Shown here: positions 24,328-32,867 of the stretch, in pieces
Layout: every line of letters begins with the position of its first letter
Position numbering within the stretch: the first letter of the stretch is position 1
Assembly: GCA_949300325.1 (NCBI GenBank)
Contig: CASGDQ010000013.1
Location: forward strand, 62,001-126,000
Reading direction: 5' to 3'
Origin: an uncultured Spirochaetales bacterium
GTDB taxonomy: Bacteria; Spirochaetota; Spirochaetia; Sphaerochaetales; Sphaerochaetaceae
Length of the DNA stretch: 64,000 nt
Program-made: the position numbers and the translations under genes
Notes under the pieces: model-generated
Database searches by the model: none
What the model was told of the DNA's origin: nothing
Seen by the model: only the letters and a program-made list of their open reading frames with translations

Positions 24328-25767
24328 TTATTTCTTCATAAGGTTCTTGAACTCGTCCGCAACGAACTGGACTTTCGGTCCGATGATGACCTGCACAGAA
24401 GTCTTTCCAGGGCGGATGATTCCCTTGATGCCTGCGCTCTTGATCTTCTTCTCATCGACAAGCAGGCGGTCCTTCACTTCGAGGCGGAGACGTGTGATGC
24501 AGTTGTCTACGCTTGTGACGTTGCCCTTTCCACCGACACCTTCGAGGATGATAGCGGCAACAGTTGTGAAATCGCTTGTTCCAAGCTCGACATTCAGCTC
24601 ATCTTCCTGATCGTCTTCCCTTCCAGGAGTCTTGAAGTTGAACTTCTTGATGAGGAAGTAGAACACAACAAAGTAGATCACTCCGAACACAAGTCCGATC
24701 GGAAGGAGGAGAAGAGGATTCTCTGCACCAGGAGCGTTGAAGGAAAGGATCCAGTCTACGAATCCAGCAGAGAAGTTGAATCCAGCTCTGACAGGAAGCA
24801 TTGCACAGACAGCTACAGAAATTCCTGTAAGAAGAGCGTGTGCAAGGTAAAGGCCAGGAGCAAGGAACATGAACGAGAATTCAAGAGGCTCTGTAACACC
24901 GGTGAAGAAGGAGCAGAGAGCTGCTGCGAAAAGGATTCCGGCAGCGTTCTTCTTGTTCTTTTCCTTTGCGGTCATATACATGGCAAGAGCTGCAGCAGGA
25001 AGACCGAACATCATGACAGGGAAGAAACCGGTCATGTAGATTCCTGTAACACCCTCGATGAGAGGCATGCTTCCCCAGAATCTTGCGATATCGCTGATGC
25101 CTGCAACATCGAACCAGAATACGCTGTTGAGCGCGTGATGGAGGCCAACAGGGATGAGCAGCCTGTTGAAGAAGCCATAGATTCCAGCTCCGACAGCGCC
25201 TGCGCTGATGATCGCCTCGCCGAATGCAACGAGAAGACCGTAGATGAACGGCCAGACGAAGAACATCGGGATACAGATGATCAACGTGGAAATAGCGGTC
25301 ATGATGGCAACGCTTCTTCTTCCGCTGAAGAATGCAAGGAATTCAGGAAGCTGTGTCTTGTGGAACTTGTTGTAGCAGGCAGCACCGATGAGACCGGAGA
25401 AAATACCGATGAACTGGTTGTTTACCTTTGTGAATGCAACAGAATCAAGCCAGGAAATGTTACCAACGATGGAAGGTGCTACCCCGCCAAGAATGGTCTG
25501 GAACATAAGCCAGGATACGATACCGGCAAGCGCCGATGTTCCTTCCTGATCTTTTGACATTCCAACAGCTACGCCGATTGCAAAAAGGATGGCCATATTG
25601 TCGACAAGGGCGCCGCCGGCCTTGATCATGATAAGAGCAGCAACGTTGTTTGCGCCCCAGCCAGACGGGTCGATCCAATAACCGATGCCCATGAGAATAC
25701 CGGCAACAGGCAAACACGCCACCGGCAACATGAGAGACTTTCCGAGTCTCTGTAAGGTTTTCATCAT
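24328..25767 (-). CDS. nagE: PTS EIICB permease, N-acetylglucosamine/glucose type
   Basis: 479 residues. Residues 1-375 are the membrane IIC domain of the glucose/GlcNAc class (MLPVACLPVAGILMGIGYW, GLHHALNSVFWFDVAGIS, MMFGLPAAALAMY, TGVTEPLEFSFMF). After an acidic linker, residues 400-479 are IIB with phospho-Cys in VDNCITRLRL. The segment LHHALNSVFWFD is closer to GlcNAc permeases (NagE/NagP) than to PtsG as I remember them, so GlcNAc is the more likely sugar. It lacks its own IIA, which the separate crr-like gene supplies. Two adjacent ATGs follow GGAGGGG. Last gene of the operon. Confidence 0.88.
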   Translation of the reverse strand: MMKTLQRLGKSLMLPVACLPVAGILMGIGYWIDPSGWGANNVAALIMIKAGGALVDNMAILFAIGVAVGMSKDQEGTSALAGIVSWLMFQTILGGVAPSIVGNISWLDSVAFTKVNNQFIGIFSGLIGAACYNKFHKTQLPEFLAFFSGRRSVAIMTAISTLIICIPMFFVWPFIYGLLVAFGEAIISAGAVGAGIYGFFNRLLIPVGLHHALNSVFWFDVAGISDIARFWGSMPLIEGVTGIYMTGFFPVMMFGLPAAALAMYMTAKEKNKKNAAGILFAAALCSFFTGVTEPLEFSFMFLAPGLYLAHALLTGISVAVCAMLPVRAGFNFSAGFVDWILSFNAPGAENPLLLLPIGLVFGVIYFVVFYFLIKKFNFKTPGREDDQEDELNVELGTSDFTTVAAIILEGVGGKGNVTSVDNCITRLRLEVKDRLLVDEKKIKSAGIKGIIRPGKTSVQVIIGPKVQFVADEFKNLMKK

Positions 25768-25827
25768 AGAAATACCCCTCCTGATTATTTAACCTTCCCA
25801 AAACAAGGGGAAAGCATTTCAAATTGA

Positions 25828-26085
25828 TTAAAGTGTGGCCTTGAAGAACTCCTCGAGTTCCTTAGCCGCCACATCCTCGTCATCCCCTTCGATCTTGAGG
25901 ACAACCTCATCACCCTGCTTGACGACAAGCTTCATGACAGCCATGATCCTCTTGCAGTCCGCCTGCCCCTTGGGACAGGAAATTGTGACTGCGCTCTTGA
26001 AGCCCATGGCTTTCTTGACGAGCTGTCCTGCCGGACGGGCATGGATGCCAAGCTCATCGGTGATCACATACTTGAATTCTTTCAT
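25828..26085 (-). CDS. ptsH: Phosphocarrier protein HPr
   Basis: 85 residues; passes phosphate from EI to IIA. The phospho-acceptor is His15 in GIHARPAG. The region that in Firmicutes carries the regulatory Ser46 (usual pattern KSIMG.M) reads CKRIMAVMKL, with Arg in place of Ser, so HPr-kinase control at this site is not expected. Preceded closely by ptsI (4-bp gap) and followed by the IICB gene. Family is certain from motif and length. Confidence 0.96.
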   Translation of the reverse strand: MKEFKYVITDELGIHARPAGQLVKKAMGFKSAVTISCPKGQADCKRIMAVMKLVVKQGDEVVLKIEGDDEDVAAKELEEFFKATL

Positions 26086-26089
26086 TTAT

Positions 26090-27706
26090 TCATACCTCGC
26101 TTTCAATAACGTTCTTTCTCAGTTCGAGTATCCTGGAAGGGGATACCGAAAGTTCATCATAGCCCATCTTCAAGAAGGTGTCGGTCAAGGTCAGATCTGC
26201 AGCAAGCTCGCCGCAGATTCCTGCCCAGATGCCGTTTTTGTGGGCATTTTCCGCAATCATGGCCAAAAGCCTCAAAAGCGCCGGATGATGAGCATCATAA
26301 AAATAATCTAGCTTGGCATTCTGCCTGTCGATTGCAAGCGTGTACTGCGTAAGATCATTCGTGCCGACGCTGAAGAAATCCACATGCTTGGCAAGCTCGT
26401 CGGACATTATGGCCGCAGCCGGGGTCTCGATCATGATTCCAAGCTCGGTATCGCGTGCAAAGGGAATATTCTTCTTCGCAAGCTCATCCATCACCTGGCT
26501 GCAGAAAGCCTTTATCTCCTCGACCTCCTTGACGCTTATGATCATCGGGAACATCACAGAAACAGGACCGAAGGCGCTAGCGCGGTATATCGCTCTCATC
26601 TGAGTGCGGAATATGTCCTTCTGCAAAAGGCATATCCTGATGCCGCGGTATCCGAGAGCAGGGTTCTCTTCCTTTTCAAGGTGGAAATAATCAACCTTCT
26701 TATCCGCACCGATGTCGAGGGTACGGATCACACACCTTTTCCCATTCAGGCCGACAACCACCTTCTTATATGCCTCAAAGAGCTCATCCTCGGTCGGGAA
26801 ATCATCACGTCCGAGATAAAGGAACTCGCTTCTTAAAAGACCGATTCCCTCTGCATCCCCGCTTATGACATACTTCATGTCATCGACATTGCCGATATTG
26901 GCAAAGAGCTTGACCTTGCGGCCTGTTTTTGAGACGGAGGGCTTGCCTCTATATTTCTCAAGAGCTTCCTTATATTCCCTGGCCTTCTGCTTCTTTTCAG
27001 TCATCTTCTCAAGCATCGCATCATCGGGATCGATGAAATACTCTCCAGTAAAACCGTCGATTATCATCATTCTGCCATTAAGGCTCGGATCAATGTCGAT
27101 ATCAGTCTGCACGAGAGAAGGGATATTCATGACTCTTGCAAGGATCGCAGTATGGCTGTTGGAAGACCCCTGGCGTGTGACGAAGGCAAGAATCTTGTCC
27201 TTGTCGAGCTGCACTGTCTCGCTTGGGGTAAGGTCCTCTGCCAAAAGGATTCCAGGCTCTGTCATCTTGAAAGAGACATCGGCTCCGGAAAGCACTCTCA
27301 CAAGCCGGTCGCTTATGTCGCGCACGTCTGCGGCCCTTGCTTTCATATATTCATCATCGAGGGATGCGAACATCGAAGCCTGGGCATCGCCTATCTCATG
27401 AACGCTGAAAGCAGCCCCGTAGCCCTGCCCTATCATATCCTCGATTCCCTCGACATAATCCGGATCGTCGAGGAACATCTTCTGCACATCGATTATCTCG
27501 GCCTGCTCCTCGCCTATCTCCCTCTTGGTTTTGGCATAAAGAGCATCCAGCTGGGCCCTTGCCTCGTCGCGTGCAAGGGAAAACCGTTTCAATTCCTTGG
27601 CCTTGTCCGAGCATTTCTCATATATCTTGGCCTCGGCCTTCTGATAGACATATATCTTTCCGATGGCCACTCCCGAATATACAGGACGGCCTGTTCCCTT
27701 AAGCAT
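26090..27706 (-). CDS. ptsI: PTS enzyme I (phosphoenolpyruvate-protein phosphotransferase)
   Basis: 538 residues from ATG 27706, chosen over a longer frame because AGGAGG lies 6 nt before it and the protein start MLKGTGRPVYSGVAIGKIY fits the family. HPr-binding helices occupy residues 25-145. The active His is in SSNSHTAILAR, where the family usually has GGRTSHTAI. The C-terminal PEP-binding barrel has IRTLDIGADK, ALGYRGIRICL, MIETPAAA, FSVGTNDLTQYTLAIDR and the catalytic Cys in GICGELAAD. The start lies next to the crr stop. Together with HPr it feeds phosphate to the IIA and IICB encoded beside it. Confidence 0.96.
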   Translation of the reverse strand: MLKGTGRPVYSGVAIGKIYVYQKAEAKIYEKCSDKAKELKRFSLARDEARAQLDALYAKTKREIGEEQAEIIDVQKMFLDDPDYVEGIEDMIGQGYGAAFSVHEIGDAQASMFASLDDEYMKARAADVRDISDRLVRVLSGADVSFKMTEPGILLAEDLTPSETVQLDKDKILAFVTRQGSSNSHTAILARVMNIPSLVQTDIDIDPSLNGRMMIIDGFTGEYFIDPDDAMLEKMTEKKQKAREYKEALEKYRGKPSVSKTGRKVKLFANIGNVDDMKYVISGDAEGIGLLRSEFLYLGRDDFPTEDELFEAYKKVVVGLNGKRCVIRTLDIGADKKVDYFHLEKEENPALGYRGIRICLLQKDIFRTQMRAIYRASAFGPVSVMFPMIISVKEVEEIKAFCSQVMDELAKKNIPFARDTELGIMIETPAAAIMSDELAKHVDFFSVGTNDLTQYTLAIDRQNAKLDYFYDAHHPALLRLLAMIAENAHKNGIWAGICGELAADLTLTDTFLKMGYDELSVSPSRILELRKNVIESEV

Positions 27707-27707
27707 C

Positions 27708-28202
27708 TCACTTCCTCCTGATAGCAAGCACGTCATCGCCCGCTTTGACAGGTCCATTGGCAACACGCTCCACAGACTCGTACTCATCGGTGTTGCAGAT
27801 GACCATCGGGGTAATGATATCAAAACCCTTTTCAAGCAGCAGAGCTCTGTCGAAATTGATCAGGGCCTCTCCTTTCTTTACCTTGTCCCCGTTCTTTTTA
27901 AGACATGTGAACCCCTCGCCCTTGAGCCCGATCGTCTCAAGACCGATATGGATGAGGATTTCCAAGCCCTCCGGCCCTTTCAGATTGACGGCATGCCCCG
28001 TCTCGAACATAAGATCCACCTCTGCATCGCAAGGCGCATAGACAGTTCCGCCAACGGGCTTGATGGCCACTCCCTTGCCCAAAATACCCTCTCCGAAAGT
28101 CGGATCGGAAACCTCGGTAAGGTCCACAGCCTCACCATCCACCGCCGCGCCGAGAACGATCGCATCGTTCTTAGCCTTGAAAAGCTTATCAAAAAGTCCC
28201 AT
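27708..28202 (-). CDS. crr: PTS EIIA, glucose type
   Basis: 164 residues. Both conserved histidines are visible: FETGHAVNL (His75 of E. coli) and ILIHIGLETIGLKGEGF (phosphorylated His90). DGEAVDLTEVSDPTFGEGILGKGVAI is the usual N-terminal segment. Start ATG at 28202 follows AGGAGGAACC; a longer frame start at 28229 lies within the antiterminator gene and lacks a site. It overlaps the antiterminator gene by 14 bp. It should phosphorylate the IIB domain of the GlcNAc/glucose permease. Confidence 0.95.
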   Translation of the reverse strand: MGLFDKLFKAKNDAIVLGAAVDGEAVDLTEVSDPTFGEGILGKGVAIKPVGGTVYAPCDAEVDLMFETGHAVNLKGPEGLEILIHIGLETIGLKGEGFTCLKKNGDKVKKGEALINFDRALLLEKGFDIITPMVICNTDEYESVERVANGPVKAGDDVLAIRRK

Positions 28203-29043
28203 CCTGGTTCCTCCTCGTATATTCTCCAAACCAATATATGTTTATTGCAAGAAAAGCCTTATCCATCAAAGACACCTTCCTTTTGGTGTTCTGCTCAAGA
28301 TATTCGGCAATCTTCGAGCTCACCCCGATCAATCCATCCCCCAACCCTTCTGCAAGGCTGATGAGCCGGCCGTTGTCATCCACATCGCCCATCTCCTCGG
28401 AAAAGCAGCGGAAAACAAAAAACTTCAAAAAGCTTGTGAATTCCCCGCCTGCGACGCCGTCAAAGGAATCAAGTCCTGTTTCACGGGTTATTATCCCGCG
28501 TATATCCCCGATAGCCCTGGTGATCCTGACAATCTGGTTCAAATTGGTGCTGAACTCCGCATTAGTTATATGCAGCGCAATCGAGCATGCCTCATCCTCT
28601 GGAAGGGACACTCCCAATTCCTCACGGATCATCGAGACGGCGTATTTGCCTATCGTGTACTCACGGGGATAAAAGACCTTGACCTCGCTCATGAGCGCGG
28701 AGCCCATGTTCACTCCCTCGAGATGGCGTGAGATTGCAAAACTTATGTGATCGGTCAGAGTTATGTACACATTATCATTCAGGCGGCAGCCAAGTATCTG
28801 GCCGGCATATTCGATTATCTTCATCGATATATCGATATGCTTTTCAGGAAGGCTGGAAAGAAGTTTTTTGGCTCTCTCGGAATTCTCCGTATCGACGCTG
28901 AAGGTCTTCTCGATCCTTGATGGGATGATCTCCGAACCCGGTTTGCAGAAAAAACCGAGCCCCCGCCCCATCGCAATCACTTCATGCCCGTCAGAGCCTA
29001 TGCAGGAAACAATGTTATTGTTTATGACCTTGCTGACAACCAA
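28189..29043 (-). CDS. BglG/LicT-family transcriptional antiterminator
   Basis: 284 residues from a TTG at 29043. The start is set by comparison: family members begin M-x-x-x-KVINNN, here VVSKVINNNIVSCIGSDG, and GGGGAG lies 9 nt upstream. Residues 1-55 are the CAT RNA-binding domain (EVIAMGRGLGF); then two PRD domains with phosphorylatable histidines (EYAGQILGC, DHISFAISRHLEG, SIALHITNAEF). It would bind the RAT site in its own leader when the PTS sugar is present. First gene of the operon; in sugar-free cells PTS phosphorylation should inactivate it (family knowledge). Confidence 0.92.
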   Translation of the reverse strand: MVVSKVINNNIVSCIGSDGHEVIAMGRGLGFFCKPGSEIIPSRIEKTFSVDTENSERAKKLLSSLPEKHIDISMKIIEYAGQILGCRLNDNVYITLTDHISFAISRHLEGVNMGSALMSEVKVFYPREYTIGKYAVSMIREELGVSLPEDEACSIALHITNAEFSTNLNQIVRITRAIGDIRGIITRETGLDSFDGVAGGEFTSFLKFFVFRCFSEEMGDVDDNGRLISLAEGLGDGLIGVSSKIAEYLEQNTKRKVSLMDKAFLAINIYWFGEYTRRNQDGTF

Positions 29044-29061
29044 TTCCAAACGCTCCCCAAT

Positions 29062-29123
29062 AAAAAAAACCAAATTCCATAAACACCAAAGAATATGCTC
29101 TTAGGCTTATGAAATTTGGTTTT
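29062..29123 (-). terminator. Leader terminator controlled by the antiterminator protein
   Basis: On the minus strand AAAACCAAATT (29123-29113) can pair with AATTTGGTTTT (29076-29066), and the stem ends in eight T (29069-29062). Its 5' strand overlaps the last bases of the RAT site, so RAT and terminator structures exclude each other, as in LicT/GlcT systems. Confidence 0.85.
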
Positions 29124-29146
29124 GCCCTCAGATAAGGTAACAATCC
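29118..29146 (-). promoter_or_regulatory. RAT (ribonucleic antiterminator) site
   Basis: The minus strand reads GGATTGTTAC, then an 11-nt centre CTTATCTGAGG, then GCAAAACC. This follows the LicT/SacY RAT layout GGATTGTTAC...GCAAAACC exactly at the conserved ends. It lies between promoter and terminator in front of the antiterminator gene. Confidence 0.9.
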
Positions 29147-29160
29147 AATCTGCTACTATA

Positions 29161-29189
29161 ATTACAAACCAGAAAACCTGATATGTCAA
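29161..29189 (-). promoter_or_regulatory. Promoter of the PTS operon
   Basis: TTGACA (29189-29184) and TGTAAT (29166-29161) on the minus strand, spaced 17 bp. The predicted transcript start falls just before the RAT site. Confidence 0.8.
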
Positions 29190-29243
29190 ACAAAATTTTG
29201 ACTATTTTTAAATTTGTGCTTACTTTTTAATATTTTACAGCTT

Positions 29244-30350
29244 TTAAATCAGCAAGAGGCTGAAGAAAGCAAGCACCAAAAGCAGCACGACATTAAAAAA
29301 AGCAAAACAAAACAAGAAATGCCCATGCTCTTCAGAAGTTGAAGACAGGTAGTACTTGAGTCCGATAAGGCTTGCCAGGCTGGCAACAGGAGTGCCGAGA
29401 CCGCCGACATCCACAGCCAGCAGCAAGGCCTTCCAAGCATTGCAGAACGGAGCAAGGAGCACAGCAGAAGGCACATTGCTTATCACCTGGCTGGTAAGGA
29501 TTCCAGTAATGAACGGGCGTCTTGCCATAAGAGATGAAAGGAAATTCCTCACAGAGGAAATTAATGATATGTTGGCGCTGAAGATGAAGAAGCAGACGAA
29601 GGTCAGAAGAAGCACGTAATCGATTTTCAAGAAAATGCTTCTGTCGTAAAAGAGCAGGAAAACTGCAAGAAGGGCAAAAAGGATGCGCCAGTCCAATACC
29701 CTGAAAACGGATAAAAGAGCTAAAAAGAGGAAAACAAAATAAAACGCCGTGCTCCTCATATCCTTCTCAGCTTCGATCGAGCTTGAAGTGCTGCTGTCAT
29801 AAACCGCTTTTCTGGAAATCATCAGGCAAAGCAGGATAAGAAGCAGATAGCTCAGAGCCGAAACCGGAACTATCACAGAAAAGAAGGAAGCAGCATCAAG
29901 GCCATAATAGGAATAAAGAAAAAGGTTCTGCGGGTTTCCTACCGGTGTCGCCATCGATCCTAGATTCGCACCTATCGTCTCGAGGACTATCAATGCAGCA
30001 AGGCTCTTATCGTCCAGCTTGCCCTTTAGCATCATGATTGAAAATGGGACGAATATGATCAAAGCAACGTCATTTGTGACGAGCATGGAAGAAAAGAAAA
30101 CAAGGGAAACCAAGGAAATGAAAAGAACGCGTACGTTTTTGCAGGCTTTTAAGATCATGTGCGCCAGGCTGTTGAAAAAACCCGCTTTCTTCAGCCCTGA
30201 GGATATCCCCATGAGGCAGAAAAGGAGCGCAAGGATCCTGAAATCGACAGAAGAAAAGGATGAAGGCTGCACCCCGACAAATAAAAATGAAACCAATGTG
30301 GCAATAAGAGCGACCGTAAAGGTCATCTCCCTTTTAAAGAACGCTATCAT
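29244..30350 (-). CDS. SLC13/ArsB-type anion permease
   Basis: About 368 residues with ten or so membrane helices, shorter than the usual 420-450 of the ion-transporter superfamily. VTNDVALIIFVPFSIMML and NLGSMATPVGNPQNLFLYSYY are the two signature loops of citrate/arsenite/Na+-dicarboxylate permeases. The second half repeats the pattern in QVISNVPSAVLLAPF. The start is uncertain: GTG 30356 or ATG 30350. It stands alone, upstream of the PTS promoter on the same strand. Substrate unknown; a dicarboxylate or a sodium/proton exchange is possible. Confidence 0.75.
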   Translation of the reverse strand: MIAFFKREMTFTVALIATLVSFLFVGVQPSSFSSVDFRILALLFCLMGISSGLKKAGFFNSLAHMILKACKNVRVLFISLVSLVFFSSMLVTNDVALIIFVPFSIMMLKGKLDDKSLAALIVLETIGANLGSMATPVGNPQNLFLYSYYGLDAASFFSVIVPVSALSYLLLILLCLMISRKAVYDSSTSSSIEAEKDMRSTAFYFVFLFLALLSVFRVLDWRILFALLAVFLLFYDRSIFLKIDYVLLLTFVCFFIFSANISLISSVRNFLSSLMARRPFITGILTSQVISNVPSAVLLAPFCNAWKALLLAVDVGGLGTPVASLASLIGLKYYLSSTSEEHGHFLFCFAFFNVVLLLVLAFFSLLLI

Positions 30351-30435
30351 AATCACGCCAGATGATATCCCTTTCAGTCATCTTAATCCAGAGTGAAAAC
30401 AGATTTAGGCGTTTTAATCCAAAAGGACGTTAGGA

Positions 30436-30482
30436 AAAATAAAAGAGGGCCGCACGACCGGGATTAATCCCAGCGCAGCCCT
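30436..30482 (-). terminator. Terminator after the NhaC-type gene
   Basis: On the minus strand AGGGCTGCGCTGGGATT pairs with AATCCCGGTCGTGCGGCCCT imperfectly, followed by CTTTTATTTTT. It lies 22 bp after the antiporter stop. Confidence 0.85.
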
Positions 30483-30504
30483 TAAATATTATTTTGGATA
30501 ATCC

Positions 30505-32115
30505 TTACTTCCAAAGCCTCGGAAGGAACACGAGCCCAAGAGCGAGCATTGCAGCAGAAGCGATCCAAGCAGCAAGCAGGCTCAGTGTGAAACCGCCGAA
30601 AAGCGCGCCGATGAGGGCGCAGACCGCTACAAACACCGCATAAGGCAGCTGGGTCTGCACATGCTCAAGATGAGGACACCCCGCACCGGTGCTGGAGAGT
30701 ATCGTGGTATCCGAGATCGGTGATGCATGGTCGCCGAACACCGCTCCTCCGAGAACTGAAGATACGCAGATCATCGTCGCATTCAAAAGCGCTATGGAAT
30801 CAAGCCCCTTTGCCTGTCCAAGCCCGACGGCTATCGGCATGACGATCGGAATCATTATTGCAAATGTTCCCCAGCTGGTGCCGGTTGCAAATGCAATGAG
30901 CGCAGAAAGAACGAATACGATCGCAGGAACAAGAGCAAGCGGGAATCCTCCGCCTACCACGACCTCGCTGAGATAGGCTGCAAGCCCCAGGCCTCCATCT
31001 GCAGGAGAGGATTTGATTATTGTTCCGATGCTCCATGCCATGACAAGGATTATTATCGCGGGGATCATTGACTTGATGCCGTCGGTAAGAGCTTCAGAAG
31101 CTTCTTTAACCGTAAACAGCCTCCTGCATAGATAATAGATGTAGCTTACAAGAGCCGTAAGGAGAACAGAATACCATAGAGCCATCGAGGCGTCTGTGTT
31201 ATTGAACGCATCGGCAAGAGAAATAGATGCCATCGCATCCGAAAGGCTCATGCCGTCCGAAGCCATGAGGAGATATGTCGTGAACGGGAAGAAGAAAAGC
31301 GCGGTTATGATCAGCACGATGATCGGAAAGAGCATATCGAAGCTCTTAGCTTTCGCAACCCTTCCCGCTCCTGCAAGCGCGATCTCTCCCGGAGCCTCGC
31401 CATAGCTTTCATTAAAGAGCAGGCCTTTTTCCTTATAAAGCATGTGGCTGCGCTTCATTGGACCGAAATCCCTTCCGGTAAGCGCAATAACCACGACCAT
31501 GACAAGAGTAAGTATCGCATAAAGATTGTAAGGAACGGCACGCAGGAAGAAGCTCAGCTCGCTTATGCCAAAAACCTCGAACCCTTCGCTTCCCTTTACT
31601 ATGGACATGACGGTAATCACCCAGCTTGAAATAGGAACCAGTATGCACACCGGAGCTGCGGTGGAATCGAGGATATATGCAAGCTTGGCCCTCGGAACAC
31701 CGTTTCTGTCGGTTATAGGACGCATTATCGTCCCGACAGCAAGCGAATTGAAATAATCATCGATGAATATCACAAGTCCGCAGAACCATGCCATGACCAT
31801 GCTGGTCTTTGGGCTGTGAAGCTTTTGGGAAGCCCATGCTCCGAACGCCTGTGCCGCTCCTGTGCGGCTCATCATTCCTACCAGCCCGCCTAAAAGCGAA
31901 CAGAAAAGAACGATCCTTATATTCCAACCATCGGTCAGAACTCCAGCAAGCAGATCGGTAAGATTCAAAAGCGCACTTACAGGATTTCCACCTGCAACGA
32001 TCAAAGCCCCGGAGAAAATGCCGAGGAAAAGGGATATGATAACATCCTTTGTCAAAAATGCCAGCGTGATGGTAAGTACAGGGGGTATAAGACCCAATGC
32101 CCCGAAATGTTCCAT
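30505..32115 (-). CDS. Na+/H+ antiporter, NhaC family
   Basis: 536 residues from ATG 32115 (AGGAGG 7 nt upstream; the longer frame adds an unlikely tail). Twelve or so hydrophobic segments. LFIDDYFNSLAVGTIMRPI, STAAPVCILVPISSWVI, IAFATGTSWGTFAIMIPI and GAVFGDHASPISDTTILSS are the typical NhaC/YfkQ motifs with membrane aspartates. Some members exchange malate/lactate or amino acids instead of sodium and protons, so the ligand is open. Flanked by a terminator downstream and a TATAAT-containing AT-rich gap upstream. Confidence 0.88.
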   Translation of the reverse strand: MEHFGALGLIPPVLTITLAFLTKDVIISLFLGIFSGALIVAGGNPVSALLNLTDLLAGVLTDGWNIRIVLFCSLLGGLVGMMSRTGAAQAFGAWASQKLHSPKTSMVMAWFCGLVIFIDDYFNSLAVGTIMRPITDRNGVPRAKLAYILDSTAAPVCILVPISSWVITVMSIVKGSEGFEVFGISELSFFLRAVPYNLYAILTLVMVVVIALTGRDFGPMKRSHMLYKEKGLLFNESYGEAPGEIALAGAGRVAKAKSFDMLFPIIVLIITALFFFPFTTYLLMASDGMSLSDAMASISLADAFNNTDASMALWYSVLLTALVSYIYYLCRRLFTVKEASEALTDGIKSMIPAIIILVMAWSIGTIIKSSPADGGLGLAAYLSEVVVGGGFPLALVPAIVFVLSALIAFATGTSWGTFAIMIPIVMPIAVGLGQAKGLDSIALLNATMICVSSVLGGAVFGDHASPISDTTILSSTGAGCPHLEHVQTQLPYAVFVAVCALIGALFGGFTLSLLAAWIASAAMLALGLVFLPRLWK

Positions 32116-32229
32116 TACACACCTCCTGACACCGGATGTTATCAAAGAAGGCGTGTTAGAACAATAGAAAATGGAAAATTTTGTTATAAATATTATATTT
32201 TGTTATTATAGTAACAGAAAAACACCTTA

Positions 32230-32796
32230 CTATATATTCCTTATCCGAAGGTATCCCGTGAAATCCAATTTCTCAAAATACTCGTCTTCCAAGGGTATCC
32301 ACTCGTTTACAAAGCGTTCGAGCATACGGCTTCCGCCGCGGGCCATTATCCTATAGAGCCTGTCCTGATACGGAGCTTCGAGGATATACCCTAGATCATA
32401 GGATGGACGGAATGCCGGAAGCAGGCTATACACCCCTTCTACGAGAATCACGTTGCCGCTCATCTTTCTTTCCTTATCTGAAAGCTTCATTACGCTGCAA
32501 TCGAACGGATAATATGAAAAGCTTTCCCTCTTTTCCTTCAAAGGTGTTATGACATCGGCATAAAAGCGTTCAGAATCCAAATTGCCGCCAACAAAAGACA
32601 GCCTCTTTGCATCGCGTTTTTCCCAAGGAAGAAAAAAATCATCCATCTGGACCACGCTGCAGGAAAGGCATGCCTTGATGAGCTTTGAGAGGTGGCTCTT
32701 GCCCGTACCGCTCTTGCCATCAACTGCAATAACCACCCTGTCCTGTTTCAACAGCAGTTCCTCGGTCTCTGACACTATCCTATTCAATGCATCCAT
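32230..32796 (-). CDS. Uridine kinase-like P-loop kinase
   Basis: About 188 residues. Walker A VIAVDGKSGTGKSHLSK at residues 23-39, then VVQMDDFFLP and ERFYADVITPL, and VILVEGVYSLLP, all arranged as in uridine kinase/phosphoribulokinase proteins. The lid MARGGSRMLERFVNEWIPLEDEYF follows. Members of this group act on nucleosides, pantothenate or other small substrates; which one cannot be told. It lies downstream of the ilv-leu terminator, and no good ribosome site was found, so the ATG at 32796 is moderately sure. Confidence 0.78.
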   Translation of the reverse strand: MDALNRIVSETEELLLKQDRVVIAVDGKSGTGKSHLSKLIKACLSCSVVQMDDFFLPWEKRDAKRLSFVGGNLDSERFYADVITPLKEKRESFSYYPFDCSVMKLSDKERKMSGNVILVEGVYSLLPAFRPSYDLGYILEAPYQDRLYRIMARGGSRMLERFVNEWIPLEDEYFEKLDFTGYLRIRNI

Positions 32797-32832
32797 AAGC
32801 AGATGATAACAGAACATTCAGGCAGAGGAAAC

Positions 32833-32860
32833 AAAAAAGGGAGGACGGATGCCCTCCCCT
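32833..32860 (-). terminator. Terminator of the ilv-leu operon
   Basis: Minus strand: GGGGAGGGC, ATCCGT, CCTCCC, then six T. It begins 7 bp after the ilvB stop. Confidence 0.9.
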
Positions 32861-32867
32861 ATGTCTC

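Noticed and set aside
24229-25557. A 442-codon open frame on the plus strand opposite nagE
   Set aside because: Its product is a low-complexity Glu/Asp/Ser/His-rich chain with no motif, and it is entirely antisense to the clear IICB gene; codon bias of nagE explains it.
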